Part shown: positions 1 to 6,379 of the stretch, piece by piece
How the letters are laid out: every line of letters begins with the position of its first letter
How positions within the stretch are numbered: the first letter of the stretch is position 1
From: Nitrosopumilaceae archaeon
GTDB taxonomy: Archaea; Thermoproteota; Nitrososphaeria; Nitrososphaerales; Nitrosopumilaceae
Direction: 5' to 3'
DNA length: 7,011 nucleotides
Assembly: GCA_007571225.1 (NCBI GenBank)
Contig: RKRU01000079.1
Coordinates: 1-7,011, forward strand
Translations under genes and position numbers: made by a program
The notes under the pieces: model-generated
Told to the model about the DNA's origin: nothing
The model's database searches: none
Seen by the model: only the letters and a program-made list of their open reading frames with translations

Positions 1-200
1 CATTAAGAGAGACGGTCAAGGTAATGTTGACGCCAATGATATCTTCACTGTCACTGCTAAACCATGCGGACATTGACACCGAGGCAGAGCTGTTAGTGTA
101 TGGGACTGTAGTCATCGTGCTGAATATAGGAATGTATGTAGGGATCCCAGTTGGCACGGCCGTGTTTGTTGGTGCAAGACTGCGACAGAACCGCACGTAA
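1..200 (+). CDS. CFI-box domain protein, C-terminal part only (5' end outside window)
   Basis: This is the 3' end of a gene whose start lies before base 1. The open frame runs from base 3 to a TAA at 198-200 and gives 65 residues. It reads LRETVKVMLTPM, then the SSLSLLNHADIDTEAE region, then a hydrophobic stretch (about residues 33-58) and a basic tail ending RLRQNRT. It aligns without gaps to residues 269-333 of the blue-copper/CFI-box protein encoded at 384-1403, so it is the same C-terminal module: the end of a CFI-box domain plus a membrane anchor. At DNA level bases 1-89 match 1186-1274 with one difference, after which the copies diverge (VYGTVVIVL here against GYGMSVIML there). What domain the N-terminus carries, copper-binding or otherwise, cannot be seen. 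The gene is probably a tandem paralogue in the same orientation. The reading frame is certain; the function is inferred only from the paralogue. Confidence 0.85.
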   Translation, partial: LRETVKVMLTPMISSLSLLNHADIDTEAELLVYGTVVIVLNIGMYVGIPVGTAVFVGARLRQNRT

Positions 201-228
201 TAGCAGATTTCAACTGAACAATATCTTA

Positions 229-313
229 TGTAACCGTTTAGGATCGCGCAAACAGTTTGTTGAGTTTGTGCTCGGGGGCGGATAGTTAATCGCTAGGGAC
301 CTAAACAGTAACG
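229..313. repeat. Short intergenic repeat element, copy A, with imperfect terminal inverted repeats
   Basis: Bases 229-281 match 1586-1639 in about 40 of 54 aligned columns, and most differences are transitions (C/T or G/A). Shared blocks include TGTAAC-GTTTA, GCG-AAACA, TTTGTGCT and a final CGG. The match resumes about 20 bases later: TAAACAGTAACG near 302-313 corresponds to TAAACAGTTACG in copy B. The two outer blocks are imperfect inverted repeats of each other (GTAACCGTTTA against TAAACAGTAAC). The element begins 29 bases after the stop of the upstream CFI-box gene. It could be a miniature mobile element, part of an old gene-plus-flank duplication, or a regulatory/RNA structure; the sequence does not decide between these. 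Confidence 0.55.
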
Positions 314-350
314 ATCTTGGAAATTACACGGAGATATAACACATAGATAA

Positions 351-363
351 AAGCTTTTAATAC
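351..363 (+). promoter_or_regulatory. TATA-like box for the blue-copper gene
   Basis: The A/T-rich stretch AAGCTTTTAATAC is centred near base 358, about 26 bases before the ATG at 384. Archaeal transcription starts roughly 25 bases after the TATA box, so the transcript would start at or beside the ATG. That fits a leaderless mRNA and the lack of a clear Shine-Dalgarno sequence. No operator could be identified. Confidence 0.5.
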
Positions 364-383
364 CCAATAATAAATTAGGACTA

Positions 384-1403
384 ATGAAGACTAGAACAAT
401 AAGCTCATTTTTTATGCTGACTGTGCTTGTAGCAGGAATAATTGCAACTGCGCCAATGACCGCCGCCGCCGCAGATCACCCAAAGGTTACAATCGAACCT
501 GTTGAAGGATCAGGTGTGCCAGGATGTGAACAGACTGATGATAAATGTTACGGCGACAACACAATAATTACTGTTGATGCAGGAACCGAGATAACCTTCT
601 CAAATACGGACTCAGTAGCGCATACGTTGACTGCAGGAAAGCCCGGGGGTGAACCTACCGGCGAGTTTGATAGTGGTCTTGTAATGCCAGACGCAACATT
701 CACTTTCAAGGTAGAGAACGAGGGTACGATTGACCATTTTTGTCTGGTTCATCCATGGATGACAGGCCAGATCATAGTGCAAGCAGCAGGTATGTATAAC
801 GATGATGTAAAAGAACATGATGACGACCACGATAGTGCAATGATGGACGATAGTGACGATAGTGCAATGATGGACGATAGTGACGATAGTGCAATGATGG
901 ACGATAGTGCAATGATGGACGATAGTGCAATGATGGACGATAGTGACGATAGTGCAATGATGGACGATAGTGACGATAGTACAGATGATACGTCTAATGG
1001 TGGCGGATGCCTGATTGCAACTGCAACATACGGATCAGAGCTTGCCCCGCAGATCCAGCAGCTAAGAGAGCTGAGGGACAACACCATCCTCGAGACTGAA
1101 TCTGGAACAGCATTCATGTCTGGATTCAACCAGATATACTATACCTTCTCGCCAGCAATAGCCGATCTTGAGAGGGAGAATCCTGCATTCAGAGAGACGG
1201 TCAAGGTAATGTTGACGCCAATGATATCTTCACTGTCACTGCTAAACCATGCGGACATTGACACCGAGGCAGAGATGCTCGGATACGGCATGTCAGTTAT
1301 CATGCTGAATATAGGAATGTACGTAGGGATTCCAGCCTTTGCAATACTAAAATGCAGCAGACTAGTACAAACAAAAATTCTAACAACAAACCAAGATAGA
1401 TAA
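384..1403 (+). CDS. Plastocyanin-like blue copper protein with Met/Asp repeat and CFI-box C-terminal domain
   Basis: This encodes a 339-residue exported, membrane-anchored copper protein, probably an electron carrier on the outer face of the membrane. Residues 1-30 form a signal peptide ending in TAAAA, and the mature chain would start at DH. Residues 33-133 form a cupredoxin domain. Its type-1 copper ligands are visible: H80 in SVAHTLTAG, then C120, H123 and M126 in HFCLVHPWMTG. C48 and C55 may form a disulfide. Residues 150-199 are a perfect tandem repeat of DSAMMD and DSD units containing 12 methionines. From residue 206, GGGCLIATATYGSE matches the CFI-box C-terminal domain; residues 302-323 look like a membrane helix followed by a basic tail. 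Proteins of this build are frequent in ammonia-oxidising archaea, where plastocyanins are thought to replace cytochromes c. The ATG is supported by the TATA-like box 26 bases upstream. Its 3' part nearly duplicates the gene ending at 200. Confidence 0.9.
   Translation: MKTRTISSFFMLTVLVAGIIATAPMTAAAADHPKVTIEPVEGSGVPGCEQTDDKCYGDNTIITVDAGTEITFSNTDSVAHTLTAGKPGGEPTGEFDSGLVMPDATFTFKVENEGTIDHFCLVHPWMTGQIIVQAAGMYNDDVKEHDDDHDSAMMDDSDDSAMMDDSDDSAMMDDSAMMDDSAMMDDSDDSAMMDDSDDSTDDTSNGGGCLIATATYGSELAPQIQQLRELRDNTILETESGTAFMSGFNQIYYTFSPAIADLERENPAFRETVKVMLTPMISSLSLLNHADIDTEAEMLGYGMSVIMLNIGMYVGIPAFAILKCSRLVQTKILTTNQDR
831..980 (+). repeat. In-frame minisatellite encoding SAMMDD/SDD repeats
   Basis: An uninterrupted tandem array lies inside the blue-copper gene. 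It consists of six 18-base units (GATAGTGCAATGATGGAC) interspersed with four 9-base units (GATAGTGAC), ending with GATAGT. The order of units is 18-9-18-9-18-18-18-9-18-9. Every unit I compared is identical at DNA level, including synonymous positions, so the array must be recent or kept uniform by slippage or recombination. All unit lengths are multiples of three, so gain or loss keeps the frame. The encoded linker is strongly acidic and carries six Met-Met pairs between the cupredoxin and CFI-box domains. Confidence 0.95.
1186..1274 (+). repeat. 89-base direct repeat of the upstream paralogue (bases 1-89)
   Basis: Bases 1186-1274 are identical to bases 1-89 except for one position (C at 1190, A at 5, giving F or L). 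From 1275 on, similarity falls sharply although the protein remains related. The true extent of the repeat to the left cannot be seen because the first copy is cut by the window edge. The pattern suggests recent gene conversion or a recent tandem duplication. Confidence 0.9.
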
Positions 1404-1442
1404 TGTAGCTGACTTACTACAGATTACATTGTCTTTATTTTT
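1402..1442 (+). terminator. Probable T-rich terminator after the blue-copper gene
   Basis: The stop codon is followed by a weak inverted repeat (AATGTA at 1402-1407, TACATT at 1425-1430; inner GTAG and CTAC at 1405-1408 and 1417-1420) and then the T-rich stretch TCTTTATTTTT at 1432-1442. Archaeal termination relies mainly on T-tracts, so the T-rich run is the stronger part of the case. Confidence 0.5.
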
Positions 1443-1581
1443 AAACTGTTAAAGAGATGGGGCTGCGTGATTTTTCAAAACTGTTGTGTATGATGAATGT
1501 AGACTGGCTGCATAACAATAATGACGATGACGATGACGATGTAACCGGCCGAGTCAAGGTAGGAGCGACCGCCGAGTCATA
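1443..1581. other. Non-coding stretch between convergent genes, no clear feature
   Basis: This part of the 302-base convergent intergenic region shows no convincing gene. It contains three direct copies of GACGAT at 1523-1540. A 39-codon open frame from the ATG at 1490 to a TAA at 1607-1609 runs through it, encoding an Asn/Asp run and ending in CNCLHPA. Its length is expected by chance and it has no promoter-like box at the right distance, so I do not call it a gene. It could be decayed coding sequence. Confidence 0.4.
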
Positions 1582-1603
1582 TGGATGTAACTGTTTACAT
1601 CCA
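1582..1603. other. Perfect 9-base inverted repeat with 4-base loop
   Basis: TGGATGTAA and TTACATCCA are exact reverse complements separated by CTGT. The hairpin straddles the left end of repeat copy B. No T-run follows on the plus strand, and on the minus strand the bases beyond it are mixed, so it is not a classical terminator. It may be a protein-binding palindrome or the folded end of the element. Confidence 0.6.
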
Positions 1604-1675
1604 GCGTAAACAATTTGCCAAATTTGTGCTTGGAATCGGTCATTCAGGCGTGTGGGGGGGGCGTAAACAGTTACG
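1586..1675. repeat. Short intergenic repeat element, copy B, with 12-base perfect terminal inverted repeats
   Basis: This is the partner of copy A. Its outer blocks GTAACTGTTTAC (1587-1598) and GTAAACAGTTAC (1663-1674) are exact reverse complements, giving an element of about 90 bases with terminal inverted repeats. The inner block up to 1639 aligns with 229-281, while the segment 1640-1660, including an 8-base G run (1653-1661), does not. It ends about 30 bases before the stop codon of the minus-strand gene at 1706. No coding capacity is apparent. Mobility is not shown; only two copies are visible here. Confidence 0.55.
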
Positions 1676-1705
1676 TCGGTTTGGCGTGTACGGTTTGGCT
1701 TACAG

Positions 1706-2509
1706 TCACACAATAGACGGTTTTCTGACCAGCGCCACCACACCTAACACTACAGCAGCGGCAGATATGGACAGTCCCAAAATGGCAAGGTTATATGCAG
1801 TATAGTTGTCGCCGCCGCCATCGCCACTGCCATCACTAGGGGAAGGTATGTTGATCCGTCCCGACTCTATCTTCGATATATCCTGCTGTAACGAGATTAC
1901 GGCCTTCTTTAATGCCGCAACTTCTGCGCTGTCTATGCTACCAGCATCCACGCCGCTGCTACCGTCGCCAGAGGAACCTCCTCCCATAACAGGTGGAAAG
2001 TCCAGTATTGCAGTATGCTCAACATCTTCGATCGGGATCCTGACATCTACCGGCGTACCCCGGATATCGCCCTTGATCTCTACTAGATACGTGCCGGTCT
2101 GTGTTGGGATTATTGGAGAGTAATAATGTCCCGGTTTCGGATCAGAGTTGAAGGCCAACAGTTTTGATTCCCCTCCAGAGAATATTTTGGCGTCAACTCC
2201 CCTGAATACATGTGTGACTCCGGTGGATATACCCTCGCGCTCACCTAGTTCCATTACCGACGTTACGACAGTATTTCTCAGGCCTACAATGGGAGGCTCC
2301 ACTCCCCATCCCACTTCAATGGCGTACTGGTCTACGGTAATCGTAGTATGTGCAAAGGCAGGTACAGTCATTGCGCCAGCCATAATCATAATTCCAATCA
2401 AGAATGTAGAGACACCCAACAGGTAGGTAACGGTCCTCAATGATTTGGTTGGACTGTAATATGTTATATTTCTACGCCATATTTTATACACATATTCATA
2501 AAAAATCAA
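1706..2509 (-). CDS. Exported, membrane-anchored YtkA/CopC-like protein
   Basis: This encodes 267 residues from the longest start. Residues 29-53 form the hydrophobic core of a signal peptide ending VPAFA, with predicted cleavage before H54, so the mature protein would start with histidine as CopC-type copper proteins do. Residues 54-172 look like a small beta-sandwich domain (VGWGVEPPIVGLRN, later TQTGTYLVEIKGDIRG), of the kind found in YtkA- or CopC-like exported proteins. A Gly/Ser linker (176-190), a short possible coiled coil (194-217), a second linker and a C-terminal membrane helix (240-262) follow. Metal binding is inferred from the fold and neighbours, not shown. The start is uncertain: TTG at 2509, GTG at 2491 or TTG at 2440. 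A TATA-like box at 2518-2525 is too close to 2509 but suits 2491; a second one at 2481-2488 suits 2440. The gene diverges from the CopCD fusion and probably shares its control region. Confidence 0.75.
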   Translation of the reverse strand: MIFYEYVYKIWRRNITYYSPTKSLRTVTYLLGVSTFLIGIMIMAGAMTVPAFAHTTITVDQYAIEVGWGVEPPIVGLRNTVVTSVMELGEREGISTGVTHVFRGVDAKIFSGGESKLLAFNSDPKPGHYYSPIIPTQTGTYLVEIKGDIRGTPVDVRIPIEDVEHTAILDFPPVMGGGSSGDGSSGVDAGSIDSAEVAALKKAVISLQQDISKIESGRINIPSPSDGSGDGGGDNYTAYNLAILGLSISAAAVVLGVVALVRKPSIV

Positions 2510-2587
2510 CAGAACGGATTTTATACCAATTAAGGGATTATATTTACTGGCAATAAATCTTTAAGCGGTAACAAATCTCCAAGAACA
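2510..2587. promoter_or_regulatory. Divergent promoter region between the two exported copper-type genes
   Basis: These 78 bases separate two divergent genes. For the plus-strand gene, candidates are AAATCTTTAAGC at 2555-2566, about 26 bases ahead of the ATG (leaderless), and GATTATATTTA at 2537-2547, which would leave a leader of about 20 bases. For the minus-strand gene, the octamer TATAAAAT occurs twice in that strand, at 2518-2525 and, inside the longest reading frame, at 2481-2488. The short shared region suggests joint control, perhaps by a metal regulator, but no operator palindrome is evident. Confidence 0.45.
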
Positions 2588-5575
2588 ATGCGACTAATGC
2601 CTGGGGCATTTACAATCATATCATCCCTGTCATTATTGTTGTTGCTTTCATCATCAATATTTTTTCTCCCCACCGCGTCGGCCCATCCGTATATAGAAGA
2701 GACCCTTCCAAGTACCGCCCAGAACGCCCCGGCGGGGACAACTGAAGTGGTAGTACACTTTTCAGAGTCAGTAGATATAGAGTTTAGCGAGATCAGGGTT
2801 CTAGACGATAAGGGGGAACGCGTGGACAACAGGGATATGGACTATTACAACGGCGAGCTGTCTCTGATAGTTACAACACAGCCACTAGAAGATGGAGTAT
2901 ATACCGTCTCTACAAAAGTCCTGTCAAAAGTGGACGGACATCTGGTACCCGGTGTCTTTTTGTTTGGCGTAGGAGATGTTGTGATAGATCCCGAACTGTT
3001 GAGTCGGGAAAAAAATACCGAGATATTGTTCATTCCTGAAGCGGCAGCAGAGTTTCCGGGAATAGTGGGCCAGACCATAATACTTGGCGCTCTAGTTGCA
3101 ATCCTAGCAGTCTGGAGAACCGTAAACAGACGGTCGCTGGGGGATGAGGCAGGCGTTGTAGAAGAGTTCCATCGCAAGAAGGTCATACAGCTGATCGGAG
3201 CAGGACTTCTACTGCTGCTGGCCTCGAATCTGGCCGTAATCATGCTGCAGATGTCAAGGCTGGAGTCTACCCTGGCCGAGGCCGTTCTGACCCAGTTTGG
3301 CATGGTCTGGCTTGCAAAAATGGCCACAATAATTACGATGTTCGTGATATGGTTTGGCATGAATGCGGCAAAAAACAGCACATCTACAAGAATAATGCAG
3401 TTTGCCATGCTCGGAGCAACGTTGGTACTGATGATGACATCTAGCATATCTGGACACGGCGCAGCCACGGAGACCGTGGAGGTAGTAGTACTTGACTACA
3501 TACATAACATAGTTGCGGGTGTATGGATAGGTGGAATTATATACGCTCTGTTCGTGCTGTTCTCCTCGCTCTCCAAATGCTCCAGTGAGAACAGGGAGAG
3601 AACAAGTCTGTCAGTAATACCGAGACTCTCCATGATATTCATAATATCGGTTGGGGTGGTTATCGTGACCGGCCCCACCCTGTTGTGGACACTGGAGAGC
3701 GATGTGGGCTTGATCACCGAATCCCTGTTTGGCCGCCTGATCATACTCAAAGTGGCAATTGCGTCAGCCATGGTAGGCAGCGGGATGTTCATCCAGCGCA
3801 TACTGCAACGCAGGGCAGAAGTGGAGTTGCGCCGATCTGAGAAGATAAACATTCATGCCAAGATCAGGAGGGTACTTGGAATGGACATGGCAATGGGGAT
3901 AGCGCTGCTAGTGGTAGTAGCCCTGCTTACAAATGGGACCCTGCCGGCAGGCGAGATTCAGAGAAGCAGCGCAGTCGAAGAGATCTCCACGTTTAGCATC
4001 ACCGAGTTTTCAGGGAATGTAAGGTTTGATGTGGATATCACGCCCTTTGCAACAGGCGAGAATCTTATTCTAGTCACCGTAAGCGGGACGGGCAACGGTA
4101 GTGGCAGCAGACCTGCGGATCTTTTAGATGATTTTAGTGGGGTGAAGGTAAAGACATCAAATCCGTCAAGGAACATCCCGCCAATCGAGGTTGCCATGAA
4201 TCCCATACACGGTGGTGATCCCTCTTCATTCTCCGCTACACAATCTATCGATGAGGATGATGATGATAAAAATGTCAACAGGTTTTGGGGCAAACTAACA
4301 CTTGGATTCTCCGGGGATTGGCTGATTGAGATAGAGGCCCAGAGAAAGCAACACGCAAACGAGGCAGTCCTCCTAGACATATTTGCAAAACCCAGACTAG
4401 CAGAGATCCGTACTCAGGTTACAGAGTATCTGCTGCCCAACGATACGAGGCCCCTGCACGCAGTATATGATGATAAACTAAGCAGCATATGGATCAGCGA
4501 CACATCAAAGGCCAGATTGTGGGAGTTTGCCACAGAGGATGCACAGCAGTTCACCCCGCATTATTTTGAGGGAAATGGAACCACCTTCCTGACATACAAC
4601 CAACATGACGGCAACGTATGGTTTACCGACATGGTCGGCAGCAGGATTGGGTTTGTAGATACACAAAGCAATACAATTACGACTATAGATGTACCAGAGC
4701 TGATCACCGAAGGAGATCAACTGCCAACTGACAAGCCTGCTCCATTCTTCATAGAGTCCGACTCTGATGGAAACGTGTGGTTTACAGTCATTAACAGGGG
4801 CATGATTGTAAAGTACCAGCCACAAACAGACATGTTTGAGAGTGTTGTTGTCCCGGGAGATAATCCGCGCCCGTTTGCCCTAGAGGCGGGTCCCGATGGC
4901 ATGATCTGGTATACGGCCACAGGAACCGGTACGGTAGGTCATGTGGATCCCAAGGACGGCAGCCTGACTGAAGTAATAACAGAACCACTAGAGAGTCCCG
5001 AGGCGCTACTCTTTGATCCGGGTAAAGTGGGGGACGCTAGAACCCTGTGGATTACAGAACATACGGGACATGCGGTTGTAGAATTTGATCCGATACTAGG
5101 GACACTAGAGAGGTATGAGGTTCCAGATAATAAATCGTTGCCGTTTGGAATGGAGATTGACAGGTATGGCAACGTATGGTTCGCGCAGCATACGATAGAC
5201 AAGATGGGGGTACTAGACCCACACAACGAAGAGATAATCGAGATCGATATTCCCACACAGACATCGTTTGTGCAGTTTCTAGTATCAGATGGAGACGGCA
5301 ACGTATGGTTCGCCGAACAGAGAGCAAACAGGGTAGGAATGCTGAGTATTACGGAGGGCCCAAGTACATATCAGGTACCTGTGTATGACGATAACGGGAA
5401 GGTTGTTGTGGGGGGAGGTCAAGACACCGCCAGTCTACAGCATCTAAGCGATATAAGGTATGCTGATCTTGTATCGCCGTTAATGGCGCTTGGAATATTA
5501 TCCACCTCGCTCTTTTATGTAAAGGCAGTGCATGACAAGAGGAGGCTAGACCGTCTGTTCTTCTTTGTGCAGTAG
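2588..5575 (+). CDS. CopC-CopD copper protein fused to an Ig-like domain and a seven-bladed Vgb-like beta-propeller
   Basis: This 995-residue protein should bind copper outside the cell and pass it to or through the membrane. Residues 1-32 form a signal peptide (PTASA before H33). Residues 33-129 are CopC: the mature N-terminal H33 plus D116 and H118 in VDGHLVPG match the Cu(II) site; a Met-rich Cu(I) site is not seen. Residues 157-449 contain eight hydrophobic segments of CopD, with H290 (SGHGA) and H306 (DYIHN). Residues 465-600 form an extracellular Ig-like domain, as in CopD/YcnJ-type tails. Residues 615-920 hold seven blades with Trp at 635, 678, 731, 774, 821, 864 and 907 (DGNVWFT-type motifs), typical of the virginiamycin B lyase-like fold. 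Residues 961-978 form a final helix, then a basic tail. An outside N-terminus and eight helices put the propeller outside, and the last helix returns the tail to the cytoplasm, so the topology is consistent. Lyase activity cannot be claimed; a binding or scaffold role is likelier. CopC-CopD fusions are known; the added propeller is the odd part. Confidence 0.88.
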   Translation: MRLMPGAFTIISSLSLLLLLSSSIFFLPTASAHPYIEETLPSTAQNAPAGTTEVVVHFSESVDIEFSEIRVLDDKGERVDNRDMDYYNGELSLIVTTQPLEDGVYTVSTKVLSKVDGHLVPGVFLFGVGDVVIDPELLSREKNTEILFIPEAAAEFPGIVGQTIILGALVAILAVWRTVNRRSLGDEAGVVEEFHRKKVIQLIGAGLLLLLASNLAVIMLQMSRLESTLAEAVLTQFGMVWLAKMATIITMFVIWFGMNAAKNSTSTRIMQFAMLGATLVLMMTSSISGHGAATETVEVVVLDYIHNIVAGVWIGGIIYALFVLFSSLSKCSSENRERTSLSVIPRLSMIFIISVGVVIVTGPTLLWTLESDVGLITESLFGRLIILKVAIASAMVGSGMFIQRILQRRAEVELRRSEKINIHAKIRRVLGMDMAMGIALLVVVALLTNGTLPAGEIQRSSAVEEISTFSITEFSGNVRFDVDITPFATGENLILVTVSGTGNGSGSRPADLLDDFSGVKVKTSNPSRNIPPIEVAMNPIHGGDPSSFSATQSIDEDDDDKNVNRFWGKLTLGFSGDWLIEIEAQRKQHANEAVLLDIFAKPRLAEIRTQVTEYLLPNDTRPLHAVYDDKLSSIWISDTSKARLWEFATEDAQQFTPHYFEGNGTTFLTYNQHDGNVWFTDMVGSRIGFVDTQSNTITTIDVPELITEGDQLPTDKPAPFFIESDSDGNVWFTVINRGMIVKYQPQTDMFESVVVPGDNPRPFALEAGPDGMIWYTATGTGTVGHVDPKDGSLTEVITEPLESPEALLFDPGKVGDARTLWITEHTGHAVVEFDPILGTLERYEVPDNKSLPFGMEIDRYGNVWFAQHTIDKMGVLDPHNEEIIEIDIPTQTSFVQFLVSDGDGNVWFAEQRANRVGMLSITEGPSTYQVPVYDDNGKVVVGGGQDTASLQHLSDIRYADLVSPLMALGILSTSLFYVKAVHDKRRLDRLFFFVQ
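4610..5310 (+). repeat. Recurring 14-base propeller-blade motif
   Basis: The sequence GGCAACGTATGGTT, encoding the G-N-V-W core of a blade, occurs exactly at 4610-4623, 5168-5181 and 5297-5310. The last two share 17 identical bases. The other four blades keep the protein motif only loosely (W635, W731, W774, W821). This suggests that some blades arose or were homogenised later than others. Confidence 0.7.
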
Positions 5576-6379
5576 CTTCTTTAACTTTGTTGTCGCCATT
5601 ACGCCAACAAGTATGGAGATTGTCAAAAGTACGATGCAGCCAGCAGGCGCAATGTTAACTATGTACGAAATTATAATCCCCACAATCACCGAGAATACCG
5701 CTATGGTAATGGATACAATCATCGTTCCCAAGAATCCCCTTCCCAGTATCATTGCCGTAATGTTTGGAATGACAAACAAGGCAGATATGAGTAGCACGCC
5801 CACAAGCTGCGTTGCCGTAACTACGGTCAGTCCAGCCATGAGGATTAACAGATAGTTTATCCGCTCCACACGTATCCCACTTACCTTGGCCTGTTTTTCA
5901 TCAAATGTAGAGTAGAGGATCTGTCGAAAGAGTAGTAATATGACTATGAATATGGCGCCGGTCAGGGCGAGAATGAACATTGTATCATAGGCGCTCACAA
6001 GCAGGATACTTCCAAACAGAAAGCTGAATACGTCAATTGAGAATCCCCCCGAGAGTCCGATCATGACCAAGGCAACAGCAATTCCCGAGGCCAACAACAC
6101 CGCTATTGCCGCATCGCCTGAGATATTAAATCTCTCCCGAGTACGCGTGATCACTATTGCACTTATTATAGAGAATACGTATGCTACCCAGAGCGGATAT
6201 ATTCCCAGAAACAATCCCAAGGCAGCTCCGCCAAATGATGAGTGTGCTAAAGCATCTCCAAAAAGCGAGTATCGCCGCAGAACCAGAAATATGCCCATCA
6301 CAGAACAGAGTACAGCAATTACGGAGCCAGAAAGAAGCGCCCGTTGCATAAAGTCATACGCCAGTATCTCAAAGATCAT
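5546..6379 (-). CDS. znuB: Metal ABC transporter permease, ABC-3 (ZnuB/MntB) family
   Basis: This encodes a 277-residue, very hydrophobic membrane protein, the usual length for ABC-3 permeases, which import Zn2+, Mn2+ or Fe2+ together with an ATPase and a solute-binding protein. Family signatures are visible: GDALAHSSFGG (residues 41-51), the cytoplasmic coupling segment FDEKQAKVSGI (159-169), and VGVLLISALFVIPN (193-206). About eight membrane segments are apparent, and the chain ends in a Lys-rich tail (KLKKLLHKEE). The ATG at 6379 is preceded by AAGGAG, 13 bases upstream on the minus strand. The ATPase gene lies upstream with a 78-base gap that contains a duplicated copy of this gene's start. 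The 3' end overlaps the CopCD fusion by 30 bases tail to tail. The metal cannot be read from the permease alone; zinc is the default guess. Confidence 0.9.
   Translation of the reverse strand: MIFEILAYDFMQRALLSGSVIAVLCSVMGIFLVLRRYSLFGDALAHSSFGGAALGLFLGIYPLWVAYVFSIISAIVITRTRERFNISGDAAIAVLLASGIAVALVMIGLSGGFSIDVFSFLFGSILLVSAYDTMFILALTGAIFIVILLLFRQILYSTFDEKQAKVSGIRVERINYLLILMAGLTVVTATQLVGVLLISALFVIPNITAMILGRGFLGTMIVSITIAVFSVIVGIIISYIVNIAPAGCIVLLTISILVGVMATTKLKKLLHKEEQTV

Noticed and set aside
749..1129. Open frames on the minus strand with Ser/Leu-rich (IALSSLSS) or HYRPSL repeats
   Set aside because: They are antisense shadows of the Met/Asp minisatellite; the repetition comes from the plus-strand repeat and no signals support translation.
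1523..1540. Three GACGAT copies as a possible CRISPR or iteron-like array
   Set aside because: Units are six bases with no spacers, far too small for either.
1490..1600. ATGATGA resembling the C box of an archaeal C/D guide RNA
   Set aside because: No properly placed D box (CTGA) follows, so the set of boxes is incomplete.
1490..1609. 39-codon plus-strand frame with an Asn/Asp run ending CNCLHPA
   Set aside because: Too short, no promoter-like box at the right distance, and its end runs into the repeat element; may be decayed sequence but not supportable as a gene.
1441..1743. 100-codon minus-strand open frame across the convergent intergenic region
   Set aside because: It overlaps the end of the gene at 1706, has low-complexity Ser runs from the GACGAT repeat and Arg/Cys-rich chance sequence, with no family resemblance.
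4245..4275. Asp-Asp-Asp-Asp-Lys run (residues 557-561) resembling a protease recognition site
   Set aside because: Acidic runs are common in exported archaeal proteins and this one sits in a surface loop; the resemblance is most likely chance.
4430..5350. Possible antibiotic-inactivating virginiamycin B lyase activity
   Set aside because: Only the blade fold is visible; the enzyme's catalytic residues could not be placed with confidence, and fusion to CopCD argues for a binding role.
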